From positions 1-63,674 of the forward strand of contig DATAXP010000037.1 of NCBI GenBank assembly GCA_036272935.1: a DNA stretch of 63,674 nt. Reading direction: 5' to 3'. The notes beneath the pieces were generated by a model. It had not been told where the DNA came from. It did not search any database and worked only from the letters and a program-made list of their open reading frames with translations. Shown here piece after piece: positions 35,782 to 45,256 of this stretch. Origin of the DNA: DATAXP01 sp036272935 (lineage in GTDB: Bacteria; Planctomycetota; Planctomycetia; Pirellulales; PNKZ01). Position numbers and translations under genes: made by a program. How positions within the stretch are numbered: position 1 is the first letter of the stretch; every line of letters starts with the position of its first letter.

Positions 35782-36830
35782 TGGTCGATCGTGTTGCTGG
35801 GCGAATGGCGCTTCTGGCCGTGGCAATTGCTGTCGCCGGCCTCGTCGGCCGTCTGCCGGCACAGCCACCTGCGGCTGCTGCGCCTGCCGGTGCGAATGAG
35901 GGCGGCAGCAAGTCCGGCGTCGCTCCCGAGACGGTGGTGGCCCGCGTCGATGGCCGACCGATTCTCGCTTCCGATGTGGCGCGCCTGATGCGTGGTGCGT
36001 TCGGCGGCACGTCGATGAACGCCGCAACGCAAGTCGTCCTCCAGGCGCAGGCGCTCGACGAGCTGGTGCAGCAACGGCTCGTCGCCATGTATCTGGCCGA
36101 GAACGGCGTTCGTCCAACCGCCGAGGAACTCGACGCCGCCTCGCAGGCGGCCTTGACGCAGGCAAAGGCTCAAGGCAAGACGTTGAGTGCCTTCCTGGCC
36201 GAGCGCGGACAGACGCTCAACACACTGCGCGAAGGAGCGGCCTGGGACGCCTGCTGGAGCCGGTTCGCGCGCGAGCAGCTTACCGACCAACACCTGGAAG
36301 AGTTTTTCGCTGCCCATCGTCGCGAGTACGACGGAACGCAGGTCCACGTGAGCCACATCCTGCTGCGGCCCACGGGCTCGGGAAACAACCCGGCCGCAAT
36401 CAACGCGCTGGTCGAACGCGCCCGGCGGATTCGTGAAGAAATTGTCACCGGCAAACTCACGTTCGCCGAAGCCGCTCGACGCGATTCCGACGGACCGAGC
36501 CGCGAACAGGGAGGCGATCTCGGTTACTTGCCGCGGCACAACCGCATGGTCGAGGCGTTCTCGGCGGCGACGTTCGCCCTCGATCCGCAGCAGATCAGCG
36601 AGCCGGTGATCACCTCGTTTGGTGTCCACCTGATCCTGTGCACCGGCATCAAACCGGGAACGAAAACCTGGCGCGAGGTGCGCGGCGACCTGACCACTCC
36701 CGCGACCAACGACCTGTTCCATCGGCTGGCGGCGGAACTGCGACCGAAAGCCAAGGTTGAATACACCGGAGCGATTCCGTACCTTGAACCGGGCACGCAG
36801 CGCGTTGTCATGCCACGTCCGCGATCCTAA
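35781..36830 (+). CDS. Exported parvulin-type peptidyl-prolyl isomerase (SurA/PrsA-like)
   Basis: The product is 349 residues from ATG 35781 with a signal peptide (about 1-28). A SurA-like helical N-terminal region (about 50-175, with VNG-type VARVDGRPILASDVARLM) precedes the PPIC domain (about 188-290), which shows HVSHILLRPTGSG, DSDGPSREQGGDLGYL and ITSFGVHLI. It probably acts as a periplasmic or outer-membrane-protein folding factor. It is coupled to the upstream gene and followed 20 bp later by another exported protein. Confidence 0.88.
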   Translation: MVDRVAGRMALLAVAIAVAGLVGRLPAQPPAAAAPAGANEGGSKSGVAPETVVARVDGRPILASDVARLMRGAFGGTSMNAATQVVLQAQALDELVQQRLVAMYLAENGVRPTAEELDAASQAALTQAKAQGKTLSAFLAERGQTLNTLREGAAWDACWSRFAREQLTDQHLEEFFAAHRREYDGTQVHVSHILLRPTGSGNNPAAINALVERARRIREEIVTGKLTFAEAARRDSDGPSREQGGDLGYLPRHNRMVEAFSAATFALDPQQISEPVITSFGVHLILCTGIKPGTKTWREVRGDLTTPATNDLFHRLAAELRPKAKVEYTGAIPYLEPGTQRVVMPRPRS

Positions 36831-36850
36831 CCACAGGCAGGCAACTTGCG

Positions 36851-38128
36851 ATGAAAACTCTTCGCCGCCGTACGATCCACGTCACGCTGGGCCTGATGTC
36901 GGTCGTTGCCTCGCTGCGTCCAACGATGCTGGCCGCGCGCGATCTCATCGAGCCGGGCGGAGCGACACTCTGGAAGTATTTCGATCACGGCAAGGAACCT
37001 CCCGCCGCCTGGCGGAAGCCGGGGTTCGACGATTCGAAGTGGGGCGCCGGCGCGGCGCCGTTGGGTTATGGCGAGGATCGCGTCGCCACGCAGGTCCACA
37101 TGGGGTCCGACGGTGGACCGCAGGCAATCACGACCTGGTTCCGGCACGAGTTCAGCGCCCCGCAGTTGAAGCCGAGCGAACAATTGGTGCTCGCGCTGTG
37201 CGTCGACGACGGGGCGGTGGTGTATCTCAACGGCAATGAGATCGGCCGCACGAACATGCCCGCCGGAGCCGTGAAAGCCGACACGTTGGCGAGCCGCACG
37301 CTGCCCAACGATAAGGAAGGCTTTTACACGCGCCTGCGCGTTCCGACGCAGTCGCTGAAGCCGGGCATGAAAAACGTGCTGGCCGTCGAAGTGCACCAGG
37401 CCGCCGCCAAGAGCAGCGACCTGTTCTTCGATCTCGCGCTCAAGACGCTGCCGCTCGACACGCCCGAGCCGCAGCTTACGCCGGCGACGGCCGAGGTGGT
37501 GAAGCTGTTCAACGCGAAGCATTACATCGGCCCCGGCGTGAAGGTTCCCGACGGATACATCGATGGCGGCCGGGGGATGAAAGTGAACTCGGCGGGGAGC
37601 GCCTCGTCGGGACGCGAGATTCTGATGGTCGATCGCGGTCACGACGCAAGTCTGGCTGATGACCTGGCGTTCGCCCGGTCTTCCGAGCTGCGCATGCTGC
37701 CTGAGCTGGAGCGCATCCAACGCATCGCGGCCTGCATCGATGCCGAGACCACGCCTCCCGGTGGCCGACAGTGGGTCGGCGAAACAGTCACCCAGCTCGA
37801 GGACGAGTTCACCAGCAAGCCGGTGATGATCGGCGACTGGGTGAATCAATGCCAGGCCGGTGTCTGCCGGCATCGTGCACTGCTGTTCAAGATCCTCGCC
37901 GACGAGGCGGGGCTGAAAGCGGCCTTGGTTCGTGGCAACTTCGCCAAGAACGGACCTCCCGGCGGCGCCCATGCCTGGAACGAGGTGCAACTGTCCGACG
38001 GCACGCGCGTGTTGGTTGACGTGATGCACAACGGCGGCAACCCCAAGTTCCCGCCGCTCAACGACCCGATCGTGGTCGCCCGTTATCTGCGCGTCGACGA
38101 CACGCCGTGGTACTCGACCGGCAACTGA
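36851..38128 (+). CDS. Exported protein with galactose-binding-like and transglutaminase-like domains
   Basis: The product is 425 residues with a signal peptide (about 1-29). The N-terminal part (about 35-200) resembles a galactose-binding-like jelly roll (WKYFDHGKEPPAAWRKPGFD and FDDSKWGAGAAPLGYGED). The C-terminal part (about 250-425) has an ordered triad Cys339 (GVCRHRA), His374 (AHAWNEV) and Asp390 (VLVDVM), as in transglutaminase/EDR1-like peptidase folds. It may cross-link or cleave extracytoplasmic proteins; the activity is inferred. It is likely in one operon with the two genes before it. Confidence 0.75.
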   Translation: MKTLRRRTIHVTLGLMSVVASLRPTMLAARDLIEPGGATLWKYFDHGKEPPAAWRKPGFDDSKWGAGAAPLGYGEDRVATQVHMGSDGGPQAITTWFRHEFSAPQLKPSEQLVLALCVDDGAVVYLNGNEIGRTNMPAGAVKADTLASRTLPNDKEGFYTRLRVPTQSLKPGMKNVLAVEVHQAAAKSSDLFFDLALKTLPLDTPEPQLTPATAEVVKLFNAKHYIGPGVKVPDGYIDGGRGMKVNSAGSASSGREILMVDRGHDASLADDLAFARSSELRMLPELERIQRIAACIDAETTPPGGRQWVGETVTQLEDEFTSKPVMIGDWVNQCQAGVCRHRALLFKILADEAGLKAALVRGNFAKNGPPGGAHAWNEVQLSDGTRVLVDVMHNGGNPKFPPLNDPIVVARYLRVDDTPWYSTGN

Positions 38129-38143
38129 TCGGTCCGGCGGCGT

Positions 38144-39865
38144 TCACTTTCCAACCAGCTTCTTCAGTTTCGGCCACGAGCGGGTGTTGGCGACATCGTC
38201 GACCGTCAGCCCTCCACGGCGGGCCTGCAACACGCCGTAGCGCATCTTGTCGAGCTCGGCGGTGCTGTGGGCGTCGGTCGAGATGATGATCGGGATGCCG
38301 TAGTTCTTGGCCGCGGCGCAGTTCACGTCGTCCAGGTCGAGCCGGGCTGGGTTGGCGTTCAGCTCCAGCAGTTTGCCGTGGTCGCGTGCTTCGCGGAACA
38401 CTGCTTCCAGGTCGACGTCGTAACTTTTTCGACGGTTGATGATCCGCCCGGTGGGATGAGCGATGGCCGACACATACGGGTTGCGGATCGCTTCGACCAG
38501 CCGGCGCGTGATCTGGTCGCGCGGCTGCTTCTGGCCATAGTGGAGGCTGGCCAGCACCCAGTCGGCCTCGCGGAGCACGTCGTCGGGCAGATCGAGCCCG
38601 CCGCGCTCGAGAATGTCGCACTCGATGCCGCGTAGGACCGTGATCCCCGGCTTGCGCGCGTTGAGCCGATCGATTGCCTCCCACTGGGCCAGCAGCCGAT
38701 CGGCGTCGAGCCCGCCGGCCATCGACACGCGCTTCGAGTGATCGGTGATCGCGATGTACTTGAGCCCGCGCGCCTTGGCCGCCTCGACCATCTCATCGAG
38801 TGTGGCGCTACCGTCGGTGGCGTCGGTATGCATGTGCAGATCACCCACCAGGTCGGCCAATTCGATGAGTTTCGGCAGACCCGCGGGGCGGGCGGCCCAA
38901 TCGAACTCGCGCCGCGCTTCGCGCAGCTCGGGAGGAAAGCAAGGCAGGTCGAGCGTGGCATAAACCTCTTCTTCGATGCGGCCGGCGATCTGCTCGTCGC
39001 CGCGGAACACGCCGTACTCGTTGATCTTCAGGCCGCGGGCTTTCGCTCGGCCGCGCAGCACGACGTTATGGTCCTTCGAGCCGGTGAAGTATTGCAAAGC
39101 GGCACCGAAACTCTCCTCTGGTACGACGCGCAAATCGACTTGCAATCCCACCCCGAGGCGAACCGACATCTTCGTGTCGCCGCGGCCGAGGACCTCGGCT
39201 ACGCCGGGAAACGCTCGCAGCCGATCCATCAGCTTCTCGCCGTCGTCGGCCACGGCCAGCAGGTCGACGTCGCCGACCGTTTCGCGGCCGCGGCGGTAGC
39301 TGCCGGCCGGGGCCAATTGGCTCACGCCGCCCCCCTCGGCCCGCAGCCATTCGAGCAGCCGGGTGACATATTCATCGGCTTCGGCCCAGTACATCCGATC
39401 CGCCGCAGTCGAGGCGGATGCCAGGCCGACGAGAATTGTCTGCTCGGTCTTGGCACCGAAGCCCTTGAGGCCGCGCACGCGCTGCGCCTCGCACGCCGCG
39501 CGCAACTCGTCGAGCGTTTTGATGTTCAGCTCTTTGACGAGCACGGCCGCTTTCTTGGGCCCAAGCCCGGGGACGCGCAGCAGCGTCGGCGCCGAGGCGG
39601 GCACTTGGGCAAGCAATTCTTGCCGCATCGGCAAGTCGCCGGTGGCGACGAGCACCTTGATCTTCTCGGCTAGGTCTTTGCCGATGCCTTCGATCTCGGT
39701 GAGCTTGCGGTTGGCATCTTGCAGGATTGTGGTCACCGGCTCGGGCAGATCGCGAAGCGTGCGGGCGGCATTGCGGTAAGCGCGCACGCGGAACGGATTG
39801 GCCTCGGTGAATTCGAGCAGATCGGCAATTTCGTCGAACGTGACGGCCAGGTCGATGTTCGTCAT
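38144..39865 (-). CDS. polX: DNA polymerase/3'-5' exonuclease PolX
   Basis: A 573-residue protein with the typical bacterial PolX order: helix-hairpin-helix DNA-binding region, X-family polymerase domain with metal-binding Asp residues in VGDVDLLAV (about 198) and QVDLRVV (about 235), and a C-terminal PHP domain from about 340 (DLHMHTDATDG, ITDHSKRVSMAGGLD). It acts in base-excision and gap-filling repair. I chose ATG 39865 (MTNIDLAVTFDEIADLLEF); the frame extends to 39946. It is convergent with the previous gene. Confidence 0.94.
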   Translation of the reverse strand: MTNIDLAVTFDEIADLLEFTEANPFRVRAYRNAARTLRDLPEPVTTILQDANRKLTEIEGIGKDLAEKIKVLVATGDLPMRQELLAQVPASAPTLLRVPGLGPKKAAVLVKELNIKTLDELRAACEAQRVRGLKGFGAKTEQTILVGLASASTAADRMYWAEADEYVTRLLEWLRAEGGGVSQLAPAGSYRRGRETVGDVDLLAVADDGEKLMDRLRAFPGVAEVLGRGDTKMSVRLGVGLQVDLRVVPEESFGAALQYFTGSKDHNVVLRGRAKARGLKINEYGVFRGDEQIAGRIEEEVYATLDLPCFPPELREARREFDWAARPAGLPKLIELADLVGDLHMHTDATDGSATLDEMVEAAKARGLKYIAITDHSKRVSMAGGLDADRLLAQWEAIDRLNARKPGITVLRGIECDILERGGLDLPDDVLREADWVLASLHYGQKQPRDQITRRLVEAIRNPYVSAIAHPTGRIINRRKSYDVDLEAVFREARDHGKLLELNANPARLDLDDVNCAAAKNYGIPIIISTDAHSTAELDKMRYGVLQARRGGLTVDDVANTRSWPKLKKLVGK

Positions 39866-39947
39866 GGCAACATCATAACAATCGCTCTGATTCACTGTCC
39901 TATTGAGACAGGCTCTCAGTGCTGGAGGCGGGCGGTTGATGAGCACG

Positions 39948-39975
39948 TTGCCGTGCTCTTTGGGTGGGCTATAGT
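39948..39975 (+). promoter_or_regulatory. Putative sigma70-type promoter of the metal-efflux cluster
   Basis: TTGCCG (39948-39953), a 16-base spacer and TATAGT (39970-39975) lie 34 bases before the ATG of the small Cys-rich gene. AGGAG (39990-39994) precedes that ATG by 14 bases. This is the best promoter-like match I found in the window, but it is unproven. Confidence 0.45.
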
Positions 39976-40008
39976 ATTAGGGTGGACTTGAGGAGCCGCT
40001 GCTGCCCC

Positions 40009-40392
40009 ATGATTCGTCGCCTGCTACCGATCGTCTTTATCGCAGCAATCTCGTTCAATCACTTCCACTGCGTCTGCTACGCGGCAGTTGCGGCGGCCCA
40101 GATGCTTGCGGCGATTCGACTCACGGTTGCCGAAGGCGAGCGACTCGACCAAGGGCCGGTTGCGCCGTGCAACAACGAATCGGGATGCATCTGCAAAGGC
40201 GCGGTGCTGATCGCCGCGGTTCCGTTCGACGTGGTGGATGCCGCGGTTTGGCAAGCGGTCCCCGCGACGCACACGCTGCTTCAGCCGTCGCCGGGAATGA
40301 TGCTTAGCAGCCCGGCCGACGAGCGGTGTCACGACGTCGTGCCGATTTCAGGCAGGATACTGCGCGCCTATCTTGCCTCGCTGGTGATTTGA
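40009..40392 (+). CDS. Small exported Cys-containing protein upstream of metal-efflux genes
   Basis: The product is 127 residues from ATG 40009, with a signal peptide (IRRLLPIVFIAAISFNHFHC) followed by several Cys and His residues (HFHCVCYA near 22-29, and CNNESGCICKG near 54-64). I do not recognise a family. Its place just before an RND metal-efflux pair, with a promoter in front, suggests a periplasmic metal-binding or sensing accessory, but that is inference from context. Confidence 0.6.
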   Translation: MIRRLLPIVFIAAISFNHFHCVCYAAVAAAQMLAAIRLTVAEGERLDQGPVAPCNNESGCICKGAVLIAAVPFDVVDAAVWQAVPATHTLLQPSPGMMLSSPADERCHDVVPISGRILRAYLASLVI

Positions 40393-40468
40393 GCCCGAGA
40401 GCTTTGACGTTTTTCGGCCATCGCACGCCATGTTTGCCGCGATGGTTGCATCGTAAGCTTCGTCAAGG

Positions 40469-41992
40469 GTGTGGCTCGTGCTCAAACCGTTAACACCATC
40501 TCGCCGCAGAGCTCGTCCGCTGCGCCGAGCCCATCGCCGCAGCGTGCGCAACGTCGTCGCTAGCGCGCTGACGGTCGTGGCCATTGCCGCCGCCTGGGCG
40601 GTATGGCGATTCGGCGATCACAGCCAGCGCAGCGACGTGGAGACGGCGATGCCGCGCGCCGTGGCCGAGCCGCGCGAAGAGCTGATCGTTCGACTGACGC
40701 CGGCGAAGCTCGAGGCGGCGAAGATTCACGTCGCCCCGGTCGAACGCCGCGAGGTGCAAGAGATGCACCGCGTGCCGGCGAAGATTGGGTACAACACATC
40801 GCGACGGCTCGAGATCAAGCTGCCGGCCAGCGGCGTGGTAAAGCAAGTCAAAGCCTTGCCGGGACAGCTCATCGAACAGGGGCAACCGCTGGCGATCCTC
40901 ACAAGCGTGCAAGTGGGATTGGCGCGCGACGCGGTGATCAAGTCCGAGGCCGACGTACACCTGGCCACGCACGAATTCCAGTGGGCCTCCCAGATCGCCA
41001 AGAACCTTGGCGAGCTACTGACGATGCTCGACAGCGACCCCGATGTTCCCGACGTCGAAAGCCGCTTCAAGGACAAACTGCTCGGCGACCATCGCGACAA
41101 GGTGGTGTCGGCCTACTCGAAGCTGCTTTTGGCCCAGCGAGCGTGGAAAGGGACCGAGGCGATGGCCTCGCGCGGGGCGATCAGCGAACGGCTGGTGCAG
41201 GAGCGCGAAAGTGGCCGCGAAGTGGCCGCTGCGTACTTCAAAAGCGTCTGCGAGCAGGCAAGGTTCGATGCCCATCACCTGGAAGTGCGCACCCGCGCCG
41301 ACTTGGAGCACGCCGAGCGCGTGCTGGCCGTGAACCATCAACAGTTGACCTTGCTGTTGGGGCCGTTCGCCGAGATCGCCGAGAGCACCGAGGACGACCA
41401 GCTTTGCCAGCTCGTGCTGCGTTCGCCTCTGACCGGGGTGGTCGAGGACCGGTTCGTCAGCGATGGCGTGCAGTTCGTCGCCTCGCAGTCGTTGTTCGCG
41501 GTGGCCAACACCGACACGCTCTGGGTATCCGCACAAATCTACGAGCGCGAATGGTCGGCCCTGATGCTCAACGACGTGAAGGAGCTGATGGTCGAGACCC
41601 CCGCGTTGCCGGGCAAGCGGTTCACGGCCCGCGTGCAGTTCACCGGCGTGAGTATCTCGCCCGAGACGCACGCCGTGCCGCTGGTCGCCGAGTTGGCGAA
41701 CCCCGAGGGGCAGTTCAAGCCCGGCATGTTCGCCTGGGTAACGATGCCGGTAGGGACGCGGCACGAGGCGCTGGTGGTGCCGGCCGAGGCGGTGATGCAG
41801 CAGGATGAGAGGTCGTTTGTGTTCGTCGAGCTCGACGGCCAGACGTTCCAACGCCTCGACGTGACCTTGGGCATCACCACCCCCGACTTCTGCGAGGTGA
41901 CGCGCGGCCTGCGTGCCGGCCAGGAAGTGGTCGACCACGGCGCATTCACGCTCAAAAGCGAGCTGGTATTGGAAGGGGAGGATGAACCATGA
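40469..41992 (+). CDS. RND efflux periplasmic adaptor (CusB/CzcB-like)
   Basis: About 507 residues from a GTG (start uncertain; another GTG codon lies 9 bases downstream). A basic N-terminus and one membrane anchor (about 28-47) are followed by the membrane-fusion fold: beta-barrel and lipoyl halves (LPASGVVKQVKALPGQLIEQ, and RSPLTGVVEDRFVSDGVQF) flanking an alpha-helical hairpin (about 150-305). The C-terminal membrane-proximal domain is present. It links the inner-membrane pump to an outer-membrane channel. The pump gene follows with overlapping or near-overlapping start. No TolC/CusC-type gene is in the window. Confidence 0.88.
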   Translation: MWLVLKPLTPSRRRARPLRRAHRRSVRNVVASALTVVAIAAAWAVWRFGDHSQRSDVETAMPRAVAEPREELIVRLTPAKLEAAKIHVAPVERREVQEMHRVPAKIGYNTSRRLEIKLPASGVVKQVKALPGQLIEQGQPLAILTSVQVGLARDAVIKSEADVHLATHEFQWASQIAKNLGELLTMLDSDPDVPDVESRFKDKLLGDHRDKVVSAYSKLLLAQRAWKGTEAMASRGAISERLVQERESGREVAAAYFKSVCEQARFDAHHLEVRTRADLEHAERVLAVNHQQLTLLLGPFAEIAESTEDDQLCQLVLRSPLTGVVEDRFVSDGVQFVASQSLFAVANTDTLWVSAQIYEREWSALMLNDVKELMVETPALPGKRFTARVQFTGVSISPETHAVPLVAELANPEGQFKPGMFAWVTMPVGTRHEALVVPAEAVMQQDERSFVFVELDGQTFQRLDVTLGITTPDFCEVTRGLRAGQEVVDHGAFTLKSELVLEGEDEP

Positions 41993-42011
41993 GACAACAC
42001 GCAGGTTCGCC

Positions 42012-45000
42012 ATGCTCCAAGCGCTGATCGAAGCCTCACTGCGCAACCGGTTCCTGATTCTCACGCTCACGGCGTTCATCGCCGCCGGCGGGGTGTACAG
42101 TGCGCTGTGCATTCCGATCGACGCCGTGCCCGATCTGACGAATGTGCAGGTGCAGGTGGTGACGAAGGTCGGCGCGTTGTCGCCGCTGGAAGTCGAGCGG
42201 TACGTCACCTATCCGGTCGAATCGACGATGAACGGTCTGCCGAACGTCGAGCAGATCCGCAGCGTCTCGAAATTCGGCCTGTCGCTGGTGACGATCGTGT
42301 TCCGCGAGGGGACCGATGTGTATCGCTCGCGGCAACTGGTGGCCGAGCGGCTGACCGATGCAAGGGAGCGGATCATCCAGGGCTACGGCAGTCCGGGGCT
42401 GGGGGTGCTGACCACCGCGTTGGGCGAAGTGCTGCAATTCGAGGTAAAAGGGGCCGGCTACACGCCGATGGAGTTGCGGACGCTGTTGGAATGGGAAATC
42501 GCACCGCAGATGCGGCAAGTCCCCGGCGTCACCGAGATCAACGTCCACGGCGGCTATTACAAGACGTTCGAAGTGGCGGTCGATCCGAATCGGCTTTCGC
42601 AGCACGGCGTGGCGCTGGGCGAGCTGTTCACCGCCTTGTCGCAGAACAACTCGAGCGCCGGCGGCGGCTACATCGTGCATTACGACGAGCAGCGTTACAT
42701 CCGCGGCCAAGCGCTGCTGAAGAACGTCGAGGACATCGAGCGCGTGGTGGTGCGCCAGGGGCCGACCGGCGTGCCGCTTTTGGTGCGCGACGTGGCGCAG
42801 GTGCGGATCGCACCGATGGTGCGTCAAGGCGCGGTCACACGCGACGGCCATGGCGAAGTGGTCACCGGCATGGTGATGATGCTGCTGGGCGAGAACTCGC
42901 GCCGCGTGGTACACGACGCCAAGGAGCACCTGCGCAGAATTCAGGAGACGCTTCCGCCGGGCGTGCAGCTGGAGGTGATCTACGACCGCGCCGACCTGAT
43001 CAGCCGCACGCTCGACACCGTGCTGCACAACCTAGTCGAAGGCGGGCTGCTGGTAATCATCATCTTGCCGGCGATGTTGGGCAGCCTGCGTGCGGGCATG
43101 ATCGTGGCCATGGCCATCCCGCTATCGATGCTGGTGGCCACGAACTTGATGAATCTCACAGGCATTACCGTCAGCCTGATGAGTCTCGGCGCGATCGACT
43201 TCGGACTGATCGTCGATAGCTCGGTGATCATGATCGAGAACTGCATCCGCCGGCTCTCGGTGAATCACGAAGGGCGGTCGCATGAGGCCGTGATTCGCGA
43301 CGCGGCCATCGAGGTGCGCAAGCCCACGCTGTTCGGTGAGCTGATTATCGCGGTGGTCTACCTGCCGATTCTCGCCCTGCAAGGGACCGAAGGAAAACTG
43401 TTCAAGCCGATGGCCTGGACAGTGCTGTTCGCCCTGGCCGGATCGTTGGTCCTATCGCTAACGCTAATGCCGGTGCTCGCGGCCATGTTCCTGCCTAAGG
43501 AGATGGACGAGCGCGAGGTGTGGCTGCTGCGCGTCGCCAAGCGCTTCTATGAGCCGATGGTGCGTCTGGCGGTGCGGCGACCGATCGCGACGGCGGCGAT
43601 CGCGCTCGCGGTATTTGCCGCGAGTCTGCCGGTGGCGCTCAACCTGGGGGCCGAGTTCATGCCGAAGCTCGATGAAGGAGACGTGCTGATCGAGGCGGTC
43701 CGCCTGCCGAGCGCCACGCTCGAGGATTCGATCGGCATGTCGACCGAGATCGAACGCTTGCTGCGCGAGCTGCCCGAAGTGCAGACGGTGTTTTGCAAGA
43801 CCGGGCGCCCGGAAATCGCCAACGACGTGATGGGGGTCCACCAGACCGATGTCTGGGTGATCCTGAAACCGGTCGCGCAGTGGCCGCGTTCCAAGAGTCG
43901 CGAGGCACTGGTCGAAGAAATGTCGGCCTTGCTGAACGATCGGGTGCCCGCCGTGAAGTTCGCGTTCACCCAGCCGATCGAGATGCGTGTCGATGAGCTG
44001 GTCGCCGGCGTGAAGGCCGACGTCGCGGTGTTGCTGTACGGTGACGACCTCGACGTGCTTGGCCGTAAAGGCAAGGAGATCGAGCAACTGCTGCGCGGCG
44101 TCCGTGGCGCCGCCGACGTGAAGGCCGACTACCAAGCCAACATCCCGACCCTGCGCATCGAGGTAAAGCCGGATCGCCTGGCGCTCTATGGCATCGACGC
44201 CTCGGAAGTGATGCGCGCCGTGGCGACCGTCGGCGGCTACCAGGTGGGGCAAGTGCTCGAAGGGCGTGCGCGATTTCCAATCATGGTCCGCTACCCGAAG
44301 CTGTGGCGCGAGAACGCGTATCTGCTTGAGCAAATCCCCGTCGGAGAAAAAGGGGGCCGCCAGGTGCCGCTGGGCGAAGTGGCCGACGTGATTCTGGAAG
44401 AATCGCCGCCGGGTATCGAGCACGAAGCGACCCGACGTCGCACATACGTCGCCGTGAACGTGCGCCAGCGCGACATCGCCAGCTTTGTGAGCGAGGCGAA
44501 AAGAGTCATTGCCGAGAACGTCGTCCTGCCGCCGGGCTACAGCATCGAATGGGGCGGCGACTTCGAGAACCTGCAAACGGCTAGTCTGCGCCTCACGCTC
44601 ATCACCCCGATCGTGCTGCTGCTGATCTTCCTGCTGCTCTACAGCTCGTTCCACTCGATGAAGCTGGCCCTGCTGATTTTCCTCGCAGTGCCGATGGCCG
44701 CCTCGGGGGGAATCTTCATGCTCGCCGCGCGCGGCATGCCGTTCAGCATCTCGGCCGGTGTCGGGTTCATCGCCCTGTTCGGCGTCGCGGTGCTCAACGG
44801 CCTGGTTTGGGTCAGCGGTGCCGAAAACCTCCGTTCGCACGGCATGATGGCGCGCGAAGCAGCCGCCGAGACGGCCTTGGTGCGTCTGCGTCCGGTGCTG
44901 ATGACCGCACTGGTGGCGAGCTTTGGCTTCGTCCCGATGGCGTTGTCGAGCACGGCCGGTGCCGAAATCCAGCGCCCCCTGGCCAGCGTCGTGATCGGCG

Positions 45001-45101
45001 GCCTGGTCACCTCGACGCTGCTCACGGCACTGGTTGTTCCAGCGATCTACCCGTGGTTCGCGCCGGCACATTTGGCGACCGACCACGTGCGGCACGCGTG
45101 A
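42012..45101 (+). CDS. Heavy-metal efflux RND pump (CusA/CzcA family)
   Basis: A 1029-residue, 12-helix inner-membrane transporter. The N-terminal MLQALIEASLRNR and IPIDAVPDLTNVQVQV blocks are typical of the heavy-metal (HME) subfamily. The helix IV proton-relay segment is IDFGLIVDSSVIMIEN. Large periplasmic loops follow helices I and VII. It exports divalent or monovalent metal ions by proton antiport; which ion cannot be decided here. I chose ATG 42012 by family similarity; ATG 41982, inside the end of the adaptor gene and preceded by GGAAGGGGAGG, is the alternative. Confidence 0.93.
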   Translation: MLQALIEASLRNRFLILTLTAFIAAGGVYSALCIPIDAVPDLTNVQVQVVTKVGALSPLEVERYVTYPVESTMNGLPNVEQIRSVSKFGLSLVTIVFREGTDVYRSRQLVAERLTDARERIIQGYGSPGLGVLTTALGEVLQFEVKGAGYTPMELRTLLEWEIAPQMRQVPGVTEINVHGGYYKTFEVAVDPNRLSQHGVALGELFTALSQNNSSAGGGYIVHYDEQRYIRGQALLKNVEDIERVVVRQGPTGVPLLVRDVAQVRIAPMVRQGAVTRDGHGEVVTGMVMMLLGENSRRVVHDAKEHLRRIQETLPPGVQLEVIYDRADLISRTLDTVLHNLVEGGLLVIIILPAMLGSLRAGMIVAMAIPLSMLVATNLMNLTGITVSLMSLGAIDFGLIVDSSVIMIENCIRRLSVNHEGRSHEAVIRDAAIEVRKPTLFGELIIAVVYLPILALQGTEGKLFKPMAWTVLFALAGSLVLSLTLMPVLAAMFLPKEMDEREVWLLRVAKRFYEPMVRLAVRRPIATAAIALAVFAASLPVALNLGAEFMPKLDEGDVLIEAVRLPSATLEDSIGMSTEIERLLRELPEVQTVFCKTGRPEIANDVMGVHQTDVWVILKPVAQWPRSKSREALVEEMSALLNDRVPAVKFAFTQPIEMRVDELVAGVKADVAVLLYGDDLDVLGRKGKEIEQLLRGVRGAADVKADYQANIPTLRIEVKPDRLALYGIDASEVMRAVATVGGYQVGQVLEGRARFPIMVRYPKLWRENAYLLEQIPVGEKGGRQVPLGEVADVILEESPPGIEHEATRRRTYVAVNVRQRDIASFVSEAKRVIAENVVLPPGYSIEWGGDFENLQTASLRLTLITPIVLLLIFLLLYSSFHSMKLALLIFLAVPMAASGGIFMLAARGMPFSISAGVGFIALFGVAVLNGLVWVSGAENLRSHGMMAREAAAETALVRLRPVLMTALVASFGFVPMALSSTAGAEIQRPLASVVIGGLVTSTLLTALVVPAIYPWFAPAHLATDHVRHA

Positions 45102-45256
45102 CGTTCCAGATCGCTACTTGACGCGAACTGGCTCGGGAATTTTCGCCCAGGGCTAGGGTCTTGTGGGCAGGGGGTGCTTGTGCCATATTTCACAAACTCG
45201 AAGGGCGGCAGATCGCGCCGCTTCGCGCACCTGGGCCGCTAGGGACACGTTCTTCC

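Noticed and set aside
42107..43219. 370-residue plus-strand frame within the RND pump gene
   Set aside because: Overlaps the pump in another frame and is almost all Arg/Gly/Ala. No protein family fits.
43464..45095. 543-residue minus-strand frame opposite the RND pump
   Set aside because: The sequence is dominated by His, Arg, Gln and Asp, as expected for the reverse complement of a GC-rich membrane protein. The plus strand encodes a complete, well-motifed pump.
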